64,000 bases of DNA from the NCBI GenBank assembly GCA_014843695.1, contig CM026398.1, forward strand, positions 44,137,372 through 44,201,371, in the 5' to 3' direction. Below the pieces are notes generated by a model that had not been told where the DNA came from, searched no databases, and was given only the letters and a program-made list of their open reading frames with translations. The position numbers and the translations under genes were made by a program. This document shows positions 32,884 to 44,455 of the stretch, in pieces; position 1 is the first letter of the stretch, and the number at the start of each line of letters is the position of its first letter. The stretch comes from Archivesica marissinica (lineage: Eukaryota; Mollusca; Bivalvia; Venerida; Vesicomyidae).

Positions 32884-35070
32884 ATGAGATAGTTTGTTGC
32901 TTCAATAGCTTCCCGAGACCAGATAGCCATGTGATAGTGTGTTGCTACAATAGCTTCCCGAGACCAGATAGTCATGTGATAGTGTGTTGCTACAATAGCT
33001 TCCCGAGACCAGATAGCCATGTGATAGTGTGTTGCTTCAATAGCTTCCCGAGACCAGATAGTCATGTGATAGTGTGTTGCTTCAATAGCTTCCCGAGACC
33101 AGATAGTCATGTGATAGTGTGTTGCTTCAATAGCTTCCCGACACCAGATAGTCATGTGATAGTGTGTTGCTTCAATAGCTTCCCGAGACCAGATAGTCAT
33201 GTGATAGTGTGTTGCTTCAATAGCTTCCCGAGACCAGATAGTCATGTGATAGTGTGTTGCTTCAATAGCTTCCCGAGACCAGATAGTCATGTGATAGTGT
33301 GTTGCTTCAATAGCTTCCCGAGACCAGATAGTCATGTGATAGTGTGTTGCTACAATAGCTTCCCGAGACCAGATAGTCATGTGATAGTGTGTTGCTTCAA
33401 TAGCTTCCCGACACCAGATAGTCATGTGATAGTGTGTTGCTTCAATAGCTTCCCGACACCAGATAGCCATGTGATAGTGTGTTGCTACAATAGCTTCCCG
33501 AGACCAGATAGCCATGTGATAGTGTGTTGCTACAATAGCTTCCCGAGACCAGATAGCCATGTGATAGTGTGTTGCTACAATAGCTTCCCGAGACCAGATA
33601 GCCATGTGATAGTGTGTTGCTACAATAGCTTCCCGAGACCAGATAGCCATGTGATAGTGTGTTGCTACAATAGCTTCCCGAGACCAGATAGCCATGTGAT
33701 AGTGTGTTGCTACAATAGCTTCCCGAGACCAGATAGCCATGTGATAGTGTGTTGCTACAATAGCTTCCCGAGACCAGATAGCCATGTGATAGTGTGTTGC
33801 TACAATAGCTTCCCGAGACCAGATAGTCATGTGATAGTGTGTTGCTTCAATAGCTTCCCGAGACCAGATAGTCATGTGATAGTGTGTTGCTACAATAGCT
33901 TCCCGAGACCAGATAGCCATGTGATAGTGTGTTGCTACAATAGCTTCCCGAGACCAGATAGCCATGTGATAGTGTGTTGCTACAATAGCTTCCCGAGACC
34001 AGATAGCCATGTGATAGTGTGTTGCTACAATAGCTTCCCGAGACCAGATAGCCATGTGATAGTGTGTTGCTTCAATAGCTTCCCGAGACCAGATAGCCAT
34101 GTGATAGTGTGTTGCTTAAATAGTTTCCCGAGACCAGATAGCCATGTGATAGTGTGTTGCTACAATAGCTTCCCGAGACCAGATAGTCATGTGATAGTGT
34201 GTTGCTTCAATAGCTTCCCGACACCAGATAGTCATGTGATAGTGTGTTGCTTCAATAGCTTCCCGACACCAGATAGCCATGTGATAGTGTGTTGCTACAA
34301 TAGCTTCCCGAGACCAGATAGCCATGTGATAGTGTGTTGCTACAATAGCTTCCCGAGACCAGATAGCCATGTGATAGTGTGTTGCTACAATAGCTTCCCG
34401 AGACCAGATAGCCATGTGATAGTGTGTTGCTACAATAGCTTCCCGAGACCAGATAGCCATGTGATAGTGTGTTGCTACAATAGCTTCCCGAGACCAGATA
34501 GCCATGTGATAGTGTGTTGCTACAATAGCTTCCCGAGACCAGATAGCCATGTGATAGTGTGTTGCTACAATAGCTTCCCGAGACCAGATAGCCATGTGAT
34601 AGTGTGTTGCTACAATAGCTTCCCGAGACCAGATAGTCATGTGATAGTGTGTTGCTTCAATAGCTTCCCGAGACCAGATAGTCATGTGATAGTGTGTTGC
34701 TACAATAGCTTCCCGAGACCAGATAGCCATGTGATAGTGTGTTGCTACAATAGCTTCCCGAGACCAGATAGCCATGTGATAGTGTGTTGCTACAATAGCT
34801 TCCCGAGACCAGATAGCCATGTGATAGTGTGTTGCTACAATAGCTTCCCGAGACCAGATAGCCATGTGATAGTGTGTTGCTTCAATAGCTTCCCGAGACC
34901 AGATAGCCATGTGATAGTGTGTTGCTTAAATAGTTTCCCGAGACCAGATAGCCATGTGATAGTGTGTTGCTTCAATAGCTTCCCGAGACCAGATAGTCAT
35001 GTGATAGTGTGTTGCTTCAATAGCTTCCCGACACCAGATAGTCATGTGATAGTGTGTTGCTTCAATAGCT
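32884..35070. repeat. 45-bp minisatellite, about 48 copies, 810-bp higher-order unit
   Basis: Unit GTGATAGTGTGTTGCTTCAA plus TAGCTTCCCGAGACCAGATAGTCAT. Rare variants recur exactly 810 bp (18 units) apart: GACACC at 33391 and 34201, and GCTTAAATAGTTT at 34111 and 34921. Because 45 is a multiple of 3, one plus frame (755 residues) and minus frames stay open across it. Neither has a recognised family and no gene is called. Confidence 0.95.
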
Positions 35071-35984
35071 ATCAGTTAGCAATCGGCAAAACTATATACA
35101 ATCAAGGTTAAATGTGTGTATGTTCCAAACGTGAAATTATATGATTCAGCTGATTGTGAATGTTTTGTGACCGAATTCTGATGTCTTATTATTCTTTAAC
35201 AGTATTTTTGCGTTTAGAATCGGTCTTCCAATTCAAATATCGGTCAAAGCACAAACCGTGTGCTGCACATATGAAGGGACGACAATGATGTAGTACAACA
35301 GTGCTCATCCCTACTACAATCGCGGAAACTATCAGCACACACGCGCACAGTCAATCACCGACATACCGGCAGACCCAGATTCGGTTGCCGTGTGTCCAGT
35401 GCTTTACATGTGTCATTATTTTCTTTGGGGGTGATACAGGTAGGCTAGTCCATCTCTGTTGCTGAACTATGACGTAACAAACTATGTCGTCTGGGCTCCC
35501 GTCATTGTAAATATTTAGTAAGAGCTAGCACCTAGACGGGTCAAGTGATTGATTTTAATCATGTACATGAAATGCTTGTCCAGCATATCTTTATACAGAT
35601 TCAAACAAACTGAAAAGAGTTTGCATCACAGTTAACACACGGACCAGACTGAACTTCAGAAAATGTGCTCTGAAGAAAACACAGCACATGGGACAGTCTA
35701 ACGACACCTAACCAGCCTAACAACATTCAAGTGCACATAATGACACCAAAGAGTACATAATGACACCAAAGAGCACATGAGACCAAAGTGCAGATAATGA
35801 CACCAAAGAGTACATAATGACACCAAAGTGCAGATAATGACACCAACGTGCACATAATTACACCAAAGTGCACATAATGACCCAAAAGATCACATAATGA
35901 CACTAAAGGTCTTCATACGAGGAACAACGACTGGGAGATGACTGAAAGCACTGGGTGTGGGGTAGAGGATTCAACATGATTCAA
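35071..35984. other. Downstream of the FAM107-like stop; contains a degenerate 20-bp repeat
   Basis: From 35984 down to an unknown point this should be the gene's 3' UTR. No clear AATAAA signal is visible on the minus strand. At 35737-35906 about eight diverged copies of AGTGCACATAATGACACCAA occur, so the UTR may contain a tandem repeat. Confidence 0.45.
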
Positions 35985-36089
35985 TCACTTCACATGTCCA
36001 TTAGATTTCTGTGCTAACTTTGCAAATACTTTCTGCAGTTCAGGCGTCCTTGCTTCATCGTTCTCCGCTATCGGTTTCATCTCGTCCTC
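35985..36089 (-). CDS. FAM107-like last coding exon with stop
   Basis: The acceptor TATATTTCAG lies at 36090 and the exon opens in phase 0 with GAGGACGAGATG. It encodes 34 residues, including ARTPELQKVFAKLAQKSNG, and ends at TGA 35987-35985. The TPELQKVFAKL part corresponds to the APEFxKVRxNL tail motif of FAM107 proteins. The exon is too short to appear as a stand-alone open frame. Confidence 0.78.
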   Translation of the reverse strand, partial: EDEMKPIAENDEARTPELQKVFAKLAQKSNGHVK

Positions 36090-36720
36090 CTGAAATATAG
36101 GAACAAAACCTCGCTTTATCAATTAAATAATCGTTGGAAGCATCTTCGAGATATCGATCAGATATTTATTAGCATAAAAAGGCAAAAACTGTGGATAATA
36201 ATAATAATAGTCGGGCTGAGCATTCAATTAATATTATCCAACTAATATATTCACACATTAATGTATATGAGATGCGGGATAGTACAGAGTGACTCCTGTA
36301 CTGACCCTATATAATTTGGTATTGGTAGCCTACTAATCTATGCCGCGCTGAACATTCAAATAATATTACTAATGTACGCAAAATAACCACCTTAGTTTAT
36401 CAAATATTAGAACTAACTAAAGGTCTTTGTACGCTCACCCACATGGTTCGCCGTAAATAACGTAAATAATCTCAATTATTATCATCAATAACTGTGGACG
36501 TACCCAGCAGATTGGGACAATATTTAGTAGCAAGTAAGCCAGTATAGAGATACACACAATTTAATTCCCCGCAACCATGTTGAAGATATTGGCCCAGACA
36601 AACATTATTCAGCAAGCCAAGGTCAACGACTGTGAGAGTAACTCTGGGGTTACTGAGGGATTGGGGCAGTATATGGTTGGATGCCAGTATGCGGATACGT
36701 GTTTGTATAACAAATTAAAT
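36090..36720. other. Intron, unique part
   Basis: AT-rich intronic sequence. An 84-residue plus-strand frame starting at 36577 runs into the 29-bp array and is not called. Confidence 0.5.
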
Positions 36721-37932
36721 GCATTTTCCAGATACAGTATAATTTATGTGTATTTTCCAGGGATACAGTATAATTTATGTGTATTTTCCAGATACAGTAT
36801 AATTTATGTGCATTTTCCAGATACAGTATAATTTATGTGCATTTTCCAGATACAGTATAATTTATGTGCATTTTCCAGATACAGTATAATTTATGTGCAT
36901 TTTCCAGATACAGTATAATTTATGTGCATTTTCCAGATACAGTATAATTTATGTGCATTTTCCAGATACAGTATAATTTATGTGCATTTTCCAGATACAG
37001 TATAATTTATGTGCATTTTCCAGATACAGTATAATTTATGTGCATTTTCCAGATACAGTATAATGTATGTGCATTTTCCAGATACGGTATAATTTATGTG
37101 CATTTTCCAGATACAGTATAATTTATGTGCATTTTCCAGATACAGTATAATTTATGTGCATTTTCCAGATACAGTATAATTTATGTGCATTTTCCAGATA
37201 CAGTATAATTTATGTGCATTTTCCAGATACATGTGCATTTTCCAGATACAGTATAATTTATGTGCATTTTCCAGATACAGTATAATTTATGTGCATTTTC
37301 CAGATACAGTATAATTTATGTGCATTTTCCAGATACAGTATAATTTATGTGCATTTTCCAGATACAGTATAATTTATGTGCATTTTCCAGATACAGTATA
37401 ATTTATGTGCATTTTCCAGATACAGTATAATTTATGTGCATTTTCCAGATACAGTATAATTTATGTGCATTTTCCAGATACAGTATAATTTATGTGCATT
37501 TTCCAGATACAGTATAATTTATGTGCATTTTCCAGATACAGTATAATGTATGTGCATTTTCCAGATACGGTATAATGTATGTGCATTTTCCAGATACAGT
37601 ATAATTTATGTGCATTTTCCAGATACAGTATAATTTATGTGCATTTTCCAGATACAGTATAATTTATGTGCATTTTCCAGATACAGTATAATTTATGTGC
37701 ATTTTCCAGATACATGTGCATTTTCCAGATACAGTATAATTTATGTGCATTTTCCAGATACAGTATAATTTATGTGCATTTTCCAGATACAGTATAATTT
37801 ATGTGCATTTTCCAGATACAGTATAATTTATGTGCATTTTCCAGATACAGTATAATTTATGTGCATTTTCCAGATACAGTATAATTTATGTGCATTTTCC
37901 AGATACAGTATAATTTATGTGCATTTTCCAGA
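36721..37932. repeat. 29-bp intronic minisatellite, about 42 copies
   Basis: Unit GCATTTTCCAGATACAGTAT-AATTTATGT. Two 15-bp-truncated units (CAGATACATGTGC) occur near 37228 and 37711, about 480 bp apart, which suggests an internal block duplication. It sits in the last intron of the FAM107-like gene. Confidence 0.95.
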
Positions 37933-37974
37933 TATTTAGTGACATACCGAATACCATTAATTAGCATGTATGCC

Positions 37975-38095
37975 CTCCAGAAACAAGGCGAAATGGATGT
38001 CGCCCTGATGTCTATTGTCGGCAAATTCATGAAAAATAAAGCGACCATTTCACCCGAATCGCCCTCTAGCGCGAGCCCTGGATACTGTATAGGAC
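37975..38095 (-). mobile_element. hAT-like repeat fragment
   Basis: It contains GGCGAAATGGATGTCGCCCTGA, AAAATAAAGCGACC and a GCGAGCCCTGG end, words shared in type with 1391-1646 and 43191-43489. Confidence 0.35.
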
Positions 38096-38194
38096 AGATG
38101 GACAGATAATATCACTGCATTTGGCAGGGAAATGGCCATACAAATATCAACCAAGCTGAATGTGAATTCATAGATTATAGACTGGAACATGAAA

Positions 38195-38372
38195 TTTTAT
38201 TTATACAAATTAATTTTAGCTCGATTGCAAAACAAGTTCTTAACCCCAACTTATATTAATCACTCTCGAGACTTCATTACTGATGGAATCCATCGCCACG
38301 ATGGATAGAGAAGAGGGGTGCAAACTCCACGCCTGAAATGAATGGGCTACCACTGCGCTATCACGACTTCCA
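38195..38372 (-). mobile_element. SINE group S4, reverse
   Basis: The reverse of the S4 layout: TTTATACAAATTAATTTTAG (tail), CATTACTGATGGAATCC (body) and CTACCACTGCGCTATCACGA (tRNA-like head). Confidence 0.65.
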
Positions 38373-38662
38373 CCTTGTTCTTTAAGGGACAGATAGTACA
38401 AAATCAATGTGCCTCCCACACTGTCAATAAGTGCCAATTCTCAGCTGACTACCGGTAGGTATTTAGGTTGGAGCTGGACAAAGTCATGGTGCACAGTTAT
38501 ATATGTCAGATATGTGGAGCATCAGTAACTCGAACCAAACAGACATACAGTCATGTGAAAATACAGGCCAACATCTGATGAAGAATTTATCAACATTAAA
38601 TCAATTATTGATAGTAACTTGCCCAGTTTTTCTCCTCAAAACAACCGGTAAACTGAAAGTAC

Positions 38663-38810
38663 CTGCAATTTGTTAGCTCTCCCCTCTAGCTTCATCTCTA
38701 GACTCGTGCGATTCATGGACGCCTGTTCCTGCCACTCCTTGCGTCTCTGTGTATCTCGCCAGGTCTGTAAGACTTTACTTAACTCGGGCTTATCTAAAAC
38801 ATTTACACCT
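38663..38810 (-). CDS. FAM107-like exon, central coiled-coil part
   Basis: The acceptor ATACTTTCAG is at 38811 and the donor CAG|GTACTT at 38662. The 148-bp exon completes an Arg codon and then encodes 49 residues beginning GVNVLDKPELSKVLQ and ending LEGRANKLQ (phase 0). KPELxxVL followed by a Lys/Arg/Glu/Gln-rich helix is the central FAM107 signature. Its 3' splice region borders a TA MITE that begins 18 bp away. Confidence 0.82.
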
Positions 38811-38827
38811 CTGAAAGTATACACAAT

Positions 38828-38990
38828 AGTCAAACCTGTGTTAGTGCTCACCTCTATTAAGCAGCCAACCTGTATTAGACAGCCAGTTTCCTGATTCCCA
38901 ATATGTTGCTATATTATACAACTGACCTCTGTTAAGCAGCCACCTGTGCTAAACAGCCACTTTCGGTAATTTCCTTGGCTGGATAATCAA
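38828..38990 (+). mobile_element. pogo/Tigger-like TA MITE, right end lost
   Basis: It starts AGTCAAACCTGTGTTAG and continues through TTAAGCAGCC words to TTGGCTGG, then loses similarity to the complete copy at 29723-29901. It lies just upstream of an exon acceptor of the FAM107-like gene. Confidence 0.7.
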
Positions 38991-39045
38991 ATGGAAACAT
39001 GAATGTTTTTCACAGAGTTGCAAAATCATAGCAGTTATGTTATAT

Positions 39046-39186
39046 TTCGGGTTTTATGCCTGCATCAGCACCATTTTGGCCTATATCGCCAGCTGGCAGT
39101 TTACCTAACAACACCTTTCCTGGGCAGGCTCCAGCGGTTAGCCAGTACTTGGGTGCACCAACCTCCGTAAGAAACAGATTATATAC
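39046..39186 (-). mobile_element. SINE group S2, reverse, head lost
   Basis: GTTATATTTCGGGTTTTATGC through CAACCTCCGTAAGAAAC match the S2 body in reverse. The tRNA-like head is absent. Confidence 0.7.
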
Positions 39187-39312
39187 CACTAAGTCAAGTT
39201 TATGATGTACCCATACATATAATTAAGTAGAAAGCAAATAGAATTAGGTTAACACAAACAAACAAGTACACCAACTCAACAATCTGGACAGGATGAGTTA
39301 ATCCTGGCATTG

Positions 39313-39365
39313 TCCGAATAGCGCAGTGGTTAACACGCTCTCTTCTCACCAATGCTACCCAGGTT
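39313..39365 (+). mobile_element. SINE group S3 head fragment
   Basis: TGTCCGAATAGCGCAGTGGT...CAGGTTCATT is an S3 tRNA-like head, cut off after the T-arm by the S2 copy that follows. Confidence 0.6.
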
Positions 39366-39385
39366 CATTACTTGGACCGGTAGGT

Positions 39386-39575
39386 TATGTTATATTTCGG
39401 GTTTTACGCATGCATCAGCACCATTTCGGACTATATCGCCGGCAGGCAGTTTACTTAACAACACATTTCCTGGGCAGGCTCCAGCGGTTAACCAGCACTT
39501 GGGTGCACCAACCTCCGTAAGAAACTGCCAACTTGTTCATATAAATGAGACATGGCCTGAGCAGGGCTCGAAAAA
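39386..39575 (-). mobile_element. SINE group S2, reverse, next to a splice donor
   Basis: It runs from TTATATTTCGGGTTTTACGC to a head remnant GGCCTGAGCAGGGCTCGAA. It ends about 20 bp from the donor of the FAM107-like exon at 39595. Confidence 0.7.
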
Positions 39576-39594
39576 ATCATAGTAGAAATTATAC

Positions 39595-39790
39595 CTTTTA
39601 TAGTTGAGTAACAGTTCCTTATGTAATGCTCGTCTGGTAGGGGATTCCACACAGGGGTTTGCTAGCTTCTTTGGCGCTATCATACCATCATCAGAAGAGT
39701 GTGACGATGATCGTTCAGTTTTCCGATTCTCTGCTTCCTCGTCGTCATTGTAGTCTGGTTCCGGTTCATTGTCATCGTTATACATATCCT
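39595..39790 (-). CDS. FAM107-like exon with acidic stretch and PKKL motif
   Basis: The acceptor AATTGCAG is at 39791 and the donor AAAAG|GTATAA at 39594. The 196-bp exon enters in phase 1 and leaves in phase 2. It encodes an acidic stretch (DDNEPEPDYNDDEEAE), a serine-rich part (SSSHSSDD), then IAPKKLANP and LHKELLLNYKR. The last two match the start of the FAM107 domain (PKKLxNP...LHRELLxNxKRG). An internal ATG at 39785 could act as a start in a short isoform. Confidence 0.82.
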
Positions 39791-39862
39791 CTGCAATTAC
39801 ACATTATAACTGGTAAACAGACAAGAATAACATCTCATCTATACATTCTACAGATACACTAA

Positions 39863-40147
39863 CCCTTAACCTGCCAAATAAAAAGGAATGTGCAAACAAC
39901 ACAGTATCAATTATGCCTCAACTCTTTGCATGCTGAGTAAATGAAATCACATTTGCAAACAACGTAGATCCAGATCAGCTGTAACGCTGATCAGGATCTA
40001 TGTTGTTTGGTATTCAGACAAGTGTTTTAGCTCCACTATCCGAATATCACACAGCATAAAGCCTGATCAGATGCACATTCTGTGCTGTCTGATCTGGCTC
40101 TATGATGTTTGCAAAAGCGACTTTAGTTGTGATTGGCAGGATAAGGG
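39863..40147 (+). mobile_element. TTAA MITE, family C with a family D-like insert
   Basis: The left end CCCTTAACCTGCC follows CTAA. The right end GGCAGGATAAGGG precedes TTAA (40148-40151). Inside, AACTCTTTGCATGCTGAGTAA is a family D left end, so the element seems to be a mosaic of C and D. Confidence 0.65.
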
Positions 40148-40317
40148 TTAAAAGTAGATCCTTGAACAAGAAGTCCATTAAGTTGATGAAATGGTTTATT
40201 TTAATGTAAGCGGTCTTGTATGGTAAATATACATGTGTTACTATATTTCCAGTCAGCCGACAAAGTATTTAACGTAGAGGAAATCACTAGACTAGTCCCA
40301 AGGAGTATATTGACCAG

Positions 40318-40446
40318 TCGCCACCTGTCAATCAAACTAATCTGATTATCCAATCAGATATCGTCACCTGTCAATCAAACTAATCTGATCATCCAATCAG
40401 ATATCGTCACCTGTCAATCAAATTAATCCGATCATCCAATCAGATA
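40318..40446. repeat. 43-bp tandem repeat, 3 copies
   Basis: Unit CGTCACCTGTCAATCAAACT plus AATCTGATCATCCAATCAGATAT. A further copy with its right flank (CCCGCAACATTTATC...CGACAAGCTA) recurs at about 40632-40745, a local duplication. Confidence 0.8.
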
Positions 40447-42215
40447 ACAATATTTCCCACACACACCCCGCAACATTTATCCGGAATATTTACCTCCGAC
40501 AAGCTATGCTAGTACCGAATGATCCAGTAATGGGAAAATACGTTTTAAAGTTAGAAAACAATGGTTAAAAGATGTCAGTGGAGTTTGTATAATCCGGTCA
40601 CTACCTAGATCGTTCCAGAAAAGATGTTCATCTAATCAGATATCATCAGCTGTCAATCAACTAATCCGATCATCCAATCAGATAACAATATTTCCCACAT
40701 ACACCCCGCAACATTTATCTGGAATATTTATCTCCGACAAGCTAGTTGAGTTTGTGTCACTACCTAGATCGTTCAAGAAGATGTTACGTTTATTTATTCC
40801 TTCCCAGAAACCAAAAAGGAGCCTTGAAAATGCAAGCGATGTATCAAAGCTTGCAGCCGTCCCCACAAGCAGTTGAATTACGGCTGTATACTTGGATTAT
40901 TATAATTGTTCTTGCATTGCAAGGAGCTTGAATTTTATTTTTAGAACTTGTCAAATACTACCGACTTCACGAGACTACAATATATGAACCAAATACTACC
41001 AACTTCACGAGACTACAGTATATGAACCAATTGAGAAACTGGACAGCAAGATCACGTCCGATTCACGTGTTTTATAACCTTATTTGGGAGTTGTGAGATT
41101 ATAAGCTAAATCCGTCCAGAGATGAAGTAGATACGTTTACTTTCAAGTCTTGTTTGCTTGTTTTGGGTTGAATGTGGCACTGACAGCTTAAGTATGACCG
41201 GAATGTGGCACTGACAGCTTAAGTATGACCATTATTCAACTGTTATTGATGGAGCAAGAACAACGATGATCCTGGAAGTAGCTTCAGCGATACAGGCATA
41301 AGCGCCCGGAAAAACTCCAACCAGCCGGATAACTTCCTCAGCAGCCGGATAACTTCCTCACAACCTTGGGATTCAAACCTCCAGCGATTAAGAGCAAGAA
41401 ATATTTACAAGTTTATGACTTTGACGGTTATGGTTAAAATTCATACTTCAATGAAGAGAACCAGCAATGATCCGGAGCATAGCGTGTAAATACCAGCTCA
41501 ATATCTTTTGAAGACATTACTTCACCTAATGATGAATATATAAGCTAGTCATTTAAAAGTTGACTCTATAAACTTCATCCGTGGCTACTAGGAATAGAAA
41601 GTATTAGAAGACATAAGCACATTAGATCACATAATTAATGCTCACATTTCTTATAGGCTCAGTAATAAAAGGTGATGATGATGATTGAGCTTATTTACCC
41701 TCGCCGCCGGCGAACCATATGGGCGAGCAGTTTGTAATAAAAGGGGAGATTATCATGATTAAATAGAGTATTAGTGAATATTAGTGAGTGCATAGTTACT
41801 TCCCTTGCATAATGTACACTTTGAACTTCCAATCTATATATGTAAAATGTAAATAAATGCTATATCTACAACAAAAGTTAGTCTAATGCATTGTATATAT
41901 ATCATGTGGCAGGTACAGATATAGGATATCATCTAAATACACTGGTGAACGACAATCTAAATACAAAATGTACATTGCTGAATATGCTACGATTCACATA
42001 AAAAATAAACTCCATTAAACGTTATTAACTTCAGAATGTAAGGAGCTAAATCGAATCAGGATTCACAAAGCCCTCCATAAATCATTGTGAAGGCATGTAA
42101 TATTATGCACATCACACAATAGAATTGCAAACACATGGGTACAATAAACAAACTGATTTGAAAAGATTTCACTCTAAACACGAGCGTGTTACTTCAGCTC
42201 GATTGAAAAATAATT
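40447..42215. other. Intron, mostly unique
   Basis: Small two-copy direct repeats occur at about 40960-41030 (ACTTCACGAGACTACA), 41175-41230 (GTGGCACTGACAGCTTAAGT) and 41325-41360 (AGCCGGATAACTTCCTCA). No exon is supported. Confidence 0.5.
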
Positions 42216-42562
42216 TCTTATAAAATTAGTTAGTTTAAACATATTTTTATTCGGATCAAATACATATATACATATATAAACACAATATTTTATACATTCG
42301 AACCGATATGGGTCGAGAAACAAGCTTAAAGCTTATATGAATCCCTTCCCATGTTGGAGTACGTTTAACATATAACGGGTAACATTAGTTAAAGACCTCA
42401 TTCCTGATGGATCCACTGCCGCTAAGAGAGAGAAAGCTATGGCAATGTGGAGTTAAGTGGCTTTGCCTAAGGACACCACAAGGTTCTGGTTCTGGTGTGG
42501 CTCACACTCACAACTACTCTGTTATGAAGCAGAGACCATATCCACTGCACCACAGAGGTTCC
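42216..42562 (-). mobile_element. Diverged tRNA-headed SINE, S4-related
   Basis: In reverse, the head GAACCTCTGTGGTGCAGTGG is tRNA-like. CTTAGGCAAAGCCACTTAAC and GCGGCAGTGGATCC match the S4 body layout, and an A/T-rich tail lies at the left end. Confidence 0.5.
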
Positions 42563-42802
42563 ACTTGTGTGTGTTAGTATGGTTGATCAATTTCCAACAG
42601 GTAGGATTTTGTAAAATAAAGCAGTTTGTGAAACAAGGACAAAAGACAAACATTTTCACATACCCTATCCCTAAAATAGAACTACTAAAGCGTAACTGGT
42701 TATTTCTGCAGGTAGGTAATTTTTGCGATAATTTGCAGAATTTGTCCGCAATGTAAAATGCGATATATGTAGTGGGCAGTTGTCCAATTAATCATCCTTT
42801 AA

Positions 42803-42950
42803 CTCTTTGCATGCTGGGTAAAATAAAGGATATAAATAGTTCAAATAATTGCAGCAAATGACGACATTCATTCATCGACGTTCAGTTCCGTCTGATCTGG
42901 CTCTATGCTGTTTGCAAAAGTGATTTTATCTGCGGCTTGCACGCAAAGGG
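42803..42950 (+). mobile_element. TTAA MITE, family D
   Basis: TTAA at 42799-42802 and 42951-42954 flank CTCTTTGCATGCTGGG and GCTTGCACGCAAAGGG. It is 148 bp long and carries the module GATCTGGCTCTATGCTGTTT. Confidence 0.75.
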
Positions 42951-43190
42951 TTAAAACACAATATACTATGCTCAAATAAATAAATTTTCACCCGCAAAAA
43001 TAACCAGTTATACAGTATGTGACGCATCAAGCTAATATATGAGTCGGGTGTGTACCATTATGAAATGAAATGAATGTCAGTTTATCTACCAACGTTATAA
43101 AAATGTACGCTAGAGCGTAACATACAACGAAATTTAGGTACAATGAACCAAAAACACAATTTCAATGTCGCACACCCAATTCATATCTTT

Positions 43191-43489
43191 CAGGGTTCAT
43201 TCTAGGTCAGAATTTTTGGGATAAGTGAGAAAGCGCGTGATCGCTTCCTTAAATGGTGTTCTTTAATATACTTCTGCAAAATAGGGTTAAAATGCACAGT
43301 ACAACCATTAAATACAACATTTGAATAGGAGTGCTTTATAATGGACCAGTGTATCTTACTAGACACAATTTTGTTTGAAAATCGTAAAAACCAAACATTT
43401 TTTTTTTTTTTTTAGGGAGGGCGAAGTCAAGGTCCCTAAGCCAGTAAGGGCGACAATTTCGTCCACATCACCCTCTAAACTGATCCCTG
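43191..43489 (-). mobile_element. hAT-like MITE, reverse copy
   Basis: The ends CAGGGTTCATTC and TGATCCCTG are inverted. The interior matches 1391-1646 in reverse (GGAGTGCTTTATAATGG, GGGCGACAATTTCG). Confidence 0.45.
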
Positions 43490-43615
43490 TCTTTTCGCCC
43501 AGCGTTGGGTCACATATGCAACAATCAAAAGCATAGAATATTCTACAAATCTACGCCCTGTGAAGACACACCCTGGATAAAATAAAAGCTGTGTGTGACA
43601 TTTGTTGAAGTATAC

Positions 43616-43735
43616 CTATTTTCTGGATACTCGTTAAAACAGTGTGAAATTTTTGGGCAAATTTAAAAACATTCTCGTTTTCTGCAGTTGCAGCTTCTCC
43701 GTAATCGGGCACAGGTGTATTCGGCATAACTTGCT
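43616..43735 (-). CDS. FAM107-like upstream exon (120 bp, phase 1-1)
   Basis: Two AG acceptors lie in tandem (43747 and 43736). The second, TATTTCAG|AGCAAG, keeps phase with the exons on both sides. The donor ATAG|GTATAC is at 43615. The exon encodes 40 residues, including QVMPNTPVPDYGEAATAENE and FKFAQKFHTVLTSIQKI. It is not part of the conserved FAM107 domain. Because it is a multiple of three in phase 1-1, it could be skipped without a frameshift. Confidence 0.6.
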
Positions 43736-43917
43736 CTGAAATATTTCTGCAAATGTTAGGAGTGAAAAAACATGCACTTTTCACACGAAAGATTGTGTTA
43801 AGGTTGCAGGCTACTGCTGGGGAAATGTGCCATTGGCTAGCATCTAACCAATAGCTTTGTTGAATCATATTTTTATGGATATCAAATTTACATGGTAACA
43901 AAAACATAACTAAGTTA

Positions 43918-44207
43918 TTTAAGATTGATTGCGAAACAAGTTCTTGCAACAATAGAATCCATGAAATCCATCGCCATGGGAGACGAGAATTTGGATTTAA
44001 TTTTACCACTGGCAGATAAAATCACTTTTGCAAACAGCATAGAGCCAGATCAGACAGCACATCTGATCAGGCTCTATGCTGTTTGCTATTCAGATAGTGG
44101 CGCTAAAACACCTGGCTGAATAGCAAACAACATAGATCTGATCAGATGCGGCGCTACGCCATGGCTGATCTGCATCTATGTTGTTTGCTAATGTGATTTT
44201 ATTTACT
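43918..44207 (-). mobile_element. S4 SINE fragment followed by a family D-like MITE
   Basis: GATTGCGAAACAAGTTCTTG...CCATCGCCATGG is S4 tail and body in reverse. From about 44010, GCAGATAAAATCACTTTTGC to TGTGATTTTATTTACTTTAC carries four GATC-centred modules (AGAGCCAGATCAGACAG, GATCAGGCTCTATGC, CATAGATCTGATCAG, GATCTGCATCTATG). Confidence 0.5.
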
Positions 44208-44360
44208 TTACGTGCATGGTGTACAGAACCGACATGAGACCATCGGTTTAAAGTCCCATCCGAAAGACTGTTAATTTCATTACGGTCAGACGGGGGGATC
44301 GAACCTGCGATCCCTGGATTACCAGGACAGCGTGTTACCACTGGACTACAGACCCGTCTG
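44208..44360 (-). mobile_element. SINE group S1, reverse, 3'-truncated
   Basis: In reverse it has the tRNA-like head (CAGACGGGGGGATCGAACC to TGTTACCACTGGACTACAGA) and the start of the S1 body (GTGCATGGTGTACAGAACCG). Confidence 0.7.
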
Positions 44361-44455
44361 TTAAATAATATAGGAACAATTGAATACATATCCGGTTTTG
44401 TCAACATTACAAAACAGCAAGCTGTTCAGAACGTGTATCGCCACATTATAATTAA

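Noticed and set aside
32844..35111. 755-residue plus-strand protein with a 15-residue repeat
   Set aside because: The 45-bp unit is a multiple of three and stop-free in this frame. Minus frames are equally open. No signal peptide, domain or splice support was seen; kept only as a finding.
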